DNA of 64,000 nt from CALOBA01 sp942491465 (GTDB lineage Bacteria > Pseudomonadota > Gammaproteobacteria > Chromatiales > Chromatiaceae), in NCBI GenBank assembly GCA_942491465.1, contig CALOBA010000073.1, positions 1-64,000 of the forward strand. Reading direction: 5' to 3'. This document shows, piece by piece, positions 59,478 through 64,000 of the stretch (positions within the stretch are counted from its first letter, which is position 1; the number at the start of each line of letters is the position of its first letter). The notes below the pieces were generated by a model that was not told where the DNA came from, did no database searches, and saw only the letters and a program-made list of their open reading frames with translations. Made by a program: the position numbers and the translations under genes.

Positions 59478-60717
59478 GCGCGATTCCTCTCTGTGGTGCT
59501 TAATCCATCATACCTTGCTGCCCGCTGGCGGGGCGGGTGGTTGTCGCCCCGGCGCGGGCGTCGCGCGCCGATGCCGCAGTCGCTTCAAGCGGCGACTCGC
59601 GGCGGTCCTGATGGGCCTCGGTGTCGCCGCTGCCGGCGCAGACGAGCCGATGCCGACCGACTACTGGCGCCTGCCGATCCCGCACCAGGGCGAGCCCCCG
59701 GCGGGCGCGGTGGAGCTGACCAAAGATCTGGCCCCCGGCACCTGCGGCCTCTGTCATCCGCGCCAACATGCTGAATGGCAGGACTCGCTGCACGCACGCG
59801 CCCTGGGCCCCGGGCTGCTCGGACAGCTCGCCGCGCTCCATAGGGCGGAGGCCGCCGACTGCCTACGCTGTCACGCGCCCCGCGCCGAGCAGCAGGACAT
59901 CATCTTGGCCGCGCCCCGGGCGAGCCGTGGCAGTGGCGGCGTCGGCTGCGCCGGCTGCCATGTGCGCGCCCATCGACGCTACGGCCCGCGGCCCAAGGCG
60001 ATCACCCCCCATGGCGCGGTGACGGCGCTGCCGCTGTTTCGCGACAGCGGATTCTGCGCCCCCTGCCATCAGTTCCCGCCGGGCGTCGGGGAGCTGGCCG
60101 GCAAGCCGCTGGAGAATACCCATGCCGAATGGGCCGGGTCGCGCCACGCCGCCGCCGGTCGCACCTGTCAGCACTGCCACATGCCCGGCGGCAGCCATCG
60201 GTTTCGGGGCATCCATGATCCGCAGACGACGCGCCAAGCCCTCGATCTCAGCGTCGAGCGCAGCGCCGACGGCGTGCGGGTTAGGGCGTGCAATGTCGGG
60301 GCCGGTCACGCCCTGCCCACCTATGCGACGCCGCGCATCCGCATCCGCATCGACTCCCCCGACGACGCGTTGGTCCACGACATCGCCCGGACCTTGGCGT
60401 GGGACCCGGCGGAGGGCCTGCGCGAGCGCGCCGATACCCGATTGATGCCGGACCAAGCCATCGCGCTGCACCTCGCGCTGCCGCCGCAGGCGCGCGCCCG
60501 CGTTGAGGTCCGCGTGCAGCCCGATGCCTTCTATCACGAGGTGGTCTACCCGCTGCTGCTCCAGCGCCTGGATCAGGCCCGACATCCCGGGCCGCGGGCG
60601 ATGATCCGGGAGGCCCGGCAAGCGGCCGGCCGCAGCGGCTATCTGCTCTACAGCGCCGACTGCGGCCCCTGGTCGGGAAGGGTATCCGGTTGCGAGCTGC
60701 GTCCCCCTGGGGATTGA
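59476..60717 (+). CDS. five-heme cytochrome c family protein
   Basis: Five CxxCH heme-binding motifs are visible: CGLCH, CLRCH, CAGCH, CAPCH and CQHCH, all in the first half. The N-terminus has a basic stretch and a hydrophobic signal (RRLAAVLMGLGVAAAGADEP). The precise start is uncertain: ATG 59476 gives an unusually long leader of about 50 residues. The second half has no heme motif and looks beta-rich (RIRIRIDSPDDALVHDIART). A periplasmic electron-transfer role is likely. It lies upstream of the rhodanese gene, and the neighbourhood suggests a link to sulfur oxidation. Confidence 0.82.
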   Translation: MRDSSLWCLIHHTLLPAGGAGGCRPGAGVARRCRSRFKRRLAAVLMGLGVAAAGADEPMPTDYWRLPIPHQGEPPAGAVELTKDLAPGTCGLCHPRQHAEWQDSLHARALGPGLLGQLAALHRAEAADCLRCHAPRAEQQDIILAAPRASRGSGGVGCAGCHVRAHRRYGPRPKAITPHGAVTALPLFRDSGFCAPCHQFPPGVGELAGKPLENTHAEWAGSRHAAAGRTCQHCHMPGGSHRFRGIHDPQTTRQALDLSVERSADGVRVRACNVGAGHALPTYATPRIRIRIDSPDDALVHDIARTLAWDPAEGLRERADTRLMPDQAIALHLALPPQARARVEVRVQPDAFYHEVVYPLLLQRLDQARHPGPRAMIREARQAAGRSGYLLYSADCGPWSGRVSGCELRPPGD

Positions 60718-60759
60718 CTTGCGCGCGGTGTGCGTTAAAGTTGCGGCTGCAAAAGCGAA

Positions 60760-60789
60760 TTGATTCAATAATTTAGCTTGTTCTAATAC
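60760..60789 (+). promoter_or_regulatory. probable promoter of the rhodanese gene
   Basis: TTGATT (60760-60765) and TAATAC (60784-60789) are 18 bp apart in an AT-rich island of otherwise GC-rich DNA, 68 bp before the ATG of the sulfurtransferase gene. Confidence 0.5.
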
Positions 60790-60857
60790 AGCGCCGCCAC
60801 CCGCCGTGCCCCAGGGCAGCCGCGGGCGGACGGCACGGGAGAACGAGGAGGAGACCC

Positions 60858-61883
60858 ATGAAACTGCGCCGACCCGTCCCGAGAGCCCTTCTGCCGCTGC
60901 TGCTGTGCGGCCTGCTGCTGGCGGCCTTCACCGCCCAAGCGCGCACCACCCCCGGCCCGCTGGTCGATACCGGCTGGCTTGCCGAGAACCTCGACGATCT
61001 GGTGGTGCTCGACGTGCGCACCGTCCCCAAGAGCTTCAGCGAGGCCAACGCCCGCAGCGCCGCCGCGGTCAACCCCTGCGGCGTCGGCAAGACTCAGCCC
61101 AAGGTCGAGAAGGTCGCCGGGCACATCCCGGGGGCGATCCTGATCGACTGGAAGGACGTCCGCGCCGAGGTCAAGCAGGGAGATCGCAAGCTCAAGGGCA
61201 TGCTGCTGTCGCGTCCCGCCTTCGATCGGCTGATGAAGAACGCCGGCGTCAACAACGACAGCGCCGTGGTCATCGTCGGCAACGGTGAGAGCCCCATGGA
61301 TGCGCTGGTCGCCGCGCGGCTGTACTGGATGCTGAAGTACTACGGTCACGACGACGTCGCGCTGCTCGACGGCGGCACCAAGCAGTGGTTGGTGGACGGT
61401 CGCACGGTGGAATTCGGCGAGTCGCGCCCGCGGCGTGGGCGCTTCCGGGCCGAGATGGAGCGCAGCGAGCTGTTGGCGAGTGCCGACGATGTCGCCGCCG
61501 CCATCGACGACGAGGGCGTGCAGTTGGTGGATGTGCGCGACCCCGAGGACTACATCGGCCTGACCTACCACCCGAAGCTGACCAGCGCGGATCGCAAGGG
61601 CCACGTCCCGTCGGCCAAGTCCTGGCCCATCGGTACCCAGGTCAACTCCAAGGGCGTCGCCCGCTACTACGACCCGGGCGCCATCCGCAGGGTCGCCGAG
61701 ATCATGGGCGTCGACCCCGCTGCGCCGACCATCACCTACTGCTGGTCCGGCGGCCAGGGTGCGCTGAACTGGTTCGTCATGCACGAGCTGCTGGGCAACG
61801 AGCAGGTCAAGCTCTACGACGGCTCCATGCACGAGTGGGCGCAGGATGCCGAGCGGCCGTTGGTGAGCATGTCTGCGGATTGA
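60858..61883 (+). CDS. periplasmic rhodanese-type sulfurtransferase
   Basis: The 341-residue protein has a signal peptide (ALLPLLLCGLLLAAFTAQA) and two rhodanese domains. The first (LVVLDVRTVPKSFSEA) lacks the active Cys. The second (VQLVDVRDPEDYIGLTYHPK) has the catalytic loop ITYCWSGGQGALNW with the persulfide Cys. GAGGAGGAG precedes ATG 60858. It would transfer sulfane sulfur, for example from thiosulfate, in the periplasm. The downstream TsuA-like transporter and the cytochrome upstream suggest a shared sulfur pathway. Confidence 0.9.
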   Translation: MKLRRPVPRALLPLLLCGLLLAAFTAQARTTPGPLVDTGWLAENLDDLVVLDVRTVPKSFSEANARSAAAVNPCGVGKTQPKVEKVAGHIPGAILIDWKDVRAEVKQGDRKLKGMLLSRPAFDRLMKNAGVNNDSAVVIVGNGESPMDALVAARLYWMLKYYGHDDVALLDGGTKQWLVDGRTVEFGESRPRRGRFRAEMERSELLASADDVAAAIDDEGVQLVDVRDPEDYIGLTYHPKLTSADRKGHVPSAKSWPIGTQVNSKGVARYYDPGAIRRVAEIMGVDPAAPTITYCWSGGQGALNWFVMHELLGNEQVKLYDGSMHEWAQDAERPLVSMSAD

Positions 61884-61967
61884 TCACCCGGGAAGGCCGG
61901 GTCGCAAGCGCAACCGCAAGGCCGAGACGGATGCGGTCGCGGATGCCTGCAGCGCAACGAGCCATGT

Positions 61968-62012
61968 TCGACCCAGGCTCGACCCAGGCTCGACCCAGCC
62001 TCGACTCATGTT
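61968..62012. repeat. 11-bp tandem repeat
   Basis: Three to four copies of CGACCCAGGCT (last one degenerate) are flanked by CATGTTCGAC on both sides, 50 bp before the TsuA-like gene. Simple slippage repeat in the intergenic region; it could affect expression if copy number varies. Confidence 0.6.
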
Positions 62013-62060
62013 CGACCAGACCCCGGCGCGTCGGCGCCGGGCCAGCCGCGGAGTTCACCG

Positions 62061-63461
62061 ATGCTGAAGAACCTGATCACCAAACAATGGCCGTTTTGGC
62101 TCGGCGGACTGTTCGTCGGCCTGGCCGAGATCCTCTACTACATCCAGTCCGACAACTACGACTTCATCGTCGTCACCACCGGCTTCGCGCAGATGTACGC
62201 GGCCAGTGAACAGTTCCTCGGCATCGATTGGGTGGGCCGGGTCTACCAGCCCGGCATCCACTGGACCATCATCGGTGCCATCGTCGGCGCCTTCCTGGTC
62301 GGCATCGGCGAGCGCGAAAGCCGTAGCTGGGTCCACTACAACCGGCGCATGCTGCTGCTTGCCTTCATCGGCGGGCTGATGTTCTCGTTCGGCACCCGCA
62401 TCGCCGCCGGTTGCACCACGCACCACTTCATCGGCGGCATCCCGTCCATGAGCATCGCCTCCTGGGTAGTGCTGCTGAGCGGCATCCCGTTCGCGTTCCT
62501 GGCCTTCAAGATCGCACTGCGCGCCGAGCTTGGCGGCTACTTCCGCCATCAGGAGAGCCGCGAGATTGCCGAGCGTCACGCCGGCGACCCGGACCATGCC
62601 AACCCCTGTTGGCGCCCGGACTACCGCCCCTGGCGCGACCCGCTACGGTTGCTGCTGCTGGCCATGCTGCTCGCCTTCCTGGGTGTCCCGCTGGTGTTGG
62701 CGCTGTTTGGAGACAGCATCCAGGGCGCCGTCGGCCAGATCGGCTGGGGCCAGGTGGCCGCGCTGGCCATCCCGGGGCTCCTGCTCGGCATCGGCATCGC
62801 CAAGTGCGGCTTCGGCACCGAATGCTCGGTCATGGCGCCGGAGTCCGCGTTCATGAGCAAGGAGCAATACTGCGACGACGGCGTTCCGCTCTGCACCTAC
62901 CGGATGTTTCGCAGCATGCTGCCGCTGCAGGGCTTTATGGTTGCCATCGTCCTGTTCAACCTGTATATCCTCGGCGCCTGGCTGCTCGGTGCCGGCAGCA
63001 TCCCCAATGCCGCCGGCGACCAGGGCCTGTATTGGGGCCACATCCTCGGCGGCCCGCTGCTGGCCATGGGTGCGGTGTTCATGATCGGCTGCGAGGTCCG
63101 CACCTATGCCCGTCTGGGGCTCGGCTACGCCACCGCCCTGGCGGCACTGCCCGGCTTCTTCATCGGCTACATCCCCTACACCCTGTTCCAGGAGCAGATC
63201 GACAACGCCCTGTTGTCTCACGGCCTCACCGACTACCTGACCATCCCCGAGTGGGCCTCCTACACCCTCGGCGGCGGCGAGGTCGCCTGGAGCATCGGCT
63301 ACAGCCTGGTGCTGATCCTCATCCTGGTGCTGAGCTTCGAGGCCGGCCGCCGCTTCCTCGCCGTGCGTTTGCGCGACCTGCTGGCCAAGAACACCGACGA
63401 GCTCGTGTATGCGCCGGAGCCCGCGTTGCCGAGCGCCGCGTCGGAGTCCGCCGGGGGCTGA
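62061..63461 (+). CDS. YeeE/YedE family sulfur-compound transporter (TsuA-like)
   Basis: The 466-residue membrane protein has about ten spans and the conserved Cys sites of the family: TRIAAGCTTHHFIGGIPSMS, IAKCGFGTECSVMAPESAFM and MIGCEVRTYARLGLGYATAL. Family members such as TsuA import thiosulfate via Cys-thiosulfate contacts. ATG 62061 follows the rhodanese gene by about 180 bp with no terminator, so joint expression is likely. This would be the inner-membrane step for sulfur handled by the periplasmic rhodanese. Confidence 0.9.
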   Translation: MLKNLITKQWPFWLGGLFVGLAEILYYIQSDNYDFIVVTTGFAQMYAASEQFLGIDWVGRVYQPGIHWTIIGAIVGAFLVGIGERESRSWVHYNRRMLLLAFIGGLMFSFGTRIAAGCTTHHFIGGIPSMSIASWVVLLSGIPFAFLAFKIALRAELGGYFRHQESREIAERHAGDPDHANPCWRPDYRPWRDPLRLLLLAMLLAFLGVPLVLALFGDSIQGAVGQIGWGQVAALAIPGLLLGIGIAKCGFGTECSVMAPESAFMSKEQYCDDGVPLCTYRMFRSMLPLQGFMVAIVLFNLYILGAWLLGAGSIPNAAGDQGLYWGHILGGPLLAMGAVFMIGCEVRTYARLGLGYATALAALPGFFIGYIPYTLFQEQIDNALLSHGLTDYLTIPEWASYTLGGGEVAWSIGYSLVLILILVLSFEAGRRFLAVRLRDLLAKNTDELVYAPEPALPSAASESAGG

Positions 63462-63745
63462 TTGCCGTCCGTCGTCTCGGGTCGGTCCGCCCCCGACGCT
63501 TCGCTCCGAGGCGCCGCCGGCTGCGGATTCGCCGGCTTCGGTCGGCGCCCCGGACCTCAGACCACGACAAGACCGCCACAGGCCGAGCCTCGGTGCATCG
63601 GCGACAGTGCGCGCCCTTCGCGGTATTCAACCTTGGCCGTGTTATGGTTGGTGCCTGTCACCTCATCCCAACCGAAGCCTCACTAGCAGGTTCAGCAACC
63701 GCGCTGCCTAGCATCAACGGTCGAATCCACAACCACACGAAGTCA
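63462..63745. other. intergenic stretch before bchO
   Basis: No gene. I looked for the PpsR/CrtJ operator TGT-N12-ACA typical of photosynthesis genes and did not find a convincing copy. Confidence 0.45.
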
Positions 63746-64000
63746 TGTCCAGCCCCTCGGTCCTACACGAAAAGCCCGTCTGGCAGCGCGACGGCATCGA
63801 TTGGCCCAACCGCGAGCTGAGCCGTTTCGTCACGGCCGGCGGCCTGACCTGGCATGTGCAGGAGGGCGGCGCGGGCCCCGGACTGCTGCTGGTGCACGGC
63901 ACCGGCGCGGCCACCCACTCCTGGCTCGGCCTGCTGCCGCTGCTGACCCCGCGCTACCGTGTGGTGGCGATGGACCTGCCGGGGCACGGCTTCACCTCGG
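63746..64000 (+). CDS. bchO: BchO-like alpha/beta hydrolase, partial at the right edge
   Basis: The first 85 residues (VWQRDGIDWPNRELSRFVTA GGLTWHVQEGGAGPGLLLVH GTGAATHSWLGLLPLL...AMDLPGHGFTS) match the opening of BchO, a putative hydrolase of bacteriochlorophyll synthesis located near the Mg-chelatase genes. The oxyanion part HGTGAATHSW and DLPGHG are present. The nucleophile elbow is beyond the window. Its presence marks the organism as a phototroph, and a photosynthesis cluster is expected to the right. Confidence 0.88.

Noticed and set aside
61968..62012. Regulatory iterons before the TsuA-like gene
   Set aside because: The 11-bp repeat is a simple tandem without dyad symmetry; slippage is a sufficient explanation.
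63462..63745. PpsR/CrtJ operator upstream of bchO
   Set aside because: No TGT-N12-ACA pair of acceptable quality was found.

Overview
The window is high-GC gammaproteobacterial DNA, most likely from a purple sulfur bacterium (Chromatiales, Chromatiaceae-like). The 3' edge opens a bchO-type gene for bacteriochlorophyll synthesis. Next to it lie a periplasmic rhodanese, a YeeE/YedE (TsuA-like) sulfur transporter and a five-heme cytochrome c. A PEP-CTERM-like surface protein and many GGAGCGGCTTCC palindromes also fit that group. The genus cannot be fixed from sequence alone.

Layout. 1-5.6 kb: fragments, then an RND efflux pair behind a promoter that overlaps a perfect palindrome. 5.6-13.3 kb: a PEP-CTERM-like protein and a decayed phosphodiesterase-TPR-sulfotransferase gene split by a complete insertion sequence. 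After it come a MITE, a 372-bp dispersed repeat and a partial second copy of the RND pump gene. 13.4-20.3 kb: the phosphate operon pstS-C-A-B-phoU on the minus strand, with a frameshifted pstC and a pstS truncated at its 5' end and joined head-to-head to a second truncated pstS. 20.8-26.3 kb: a sensor kinase lacking its phospho-acceptor His, an EAL-GGDEF protein, a nest of REP palindromes, and a PHP-FRG gene pair. 26.4-29.7 kb: a lower-GC accessory stretch that reads as an integron cassette array without integrase (two good attC-like sites, PIN toxin-antitoxin cassettes), an eroded copy of one cassette, and four palindromes spaced 40-41 bp apart. 29.7-38.6 kb: ADP-ribosylglycohydrolase, HAD phosphatase (frameshifted), small membrane proteins, a mepA remnant, katG, rnr and tRNA-Leu(CAG). 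39.4-45.4 kb: an unrecognised accessory locus with a coiled-coil protein, a MITE, a multi-spanning membrane protein, a 911-residue HExxH metallopeptidase candidate and a damaged third gene. 45.7-52 kb: OPT transporter, GT-C glycosyltransferase and a tandem duplication of a RAYT transposase. 52-64 kb: housekeeping and sulfur/phototrophy genes (pepN, a glutaredoxin, hslR, rhodanese, TsuA-like carrier, bchO).

The region is rich in broken genes and dispersed repeats. Several breaks are single-base frameshifts (pstC, the HAD gene, the 38.1-kb gene, the third gene of the 40-45 kb locus), so sequencing error must be excluded for those. Others (insertion with target-site duplication, microhomology deletion, head-to-head fusion) are structural. 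The candidates for something undescribed are the metallopeptidase locus at 40-45 kb, the transposon with its MITEs (shared inverted repeats and 8-bp target duplications), and the integrase-less PIN cassette array. Functions and family names come from reading motifs by eye; no database search was possible.
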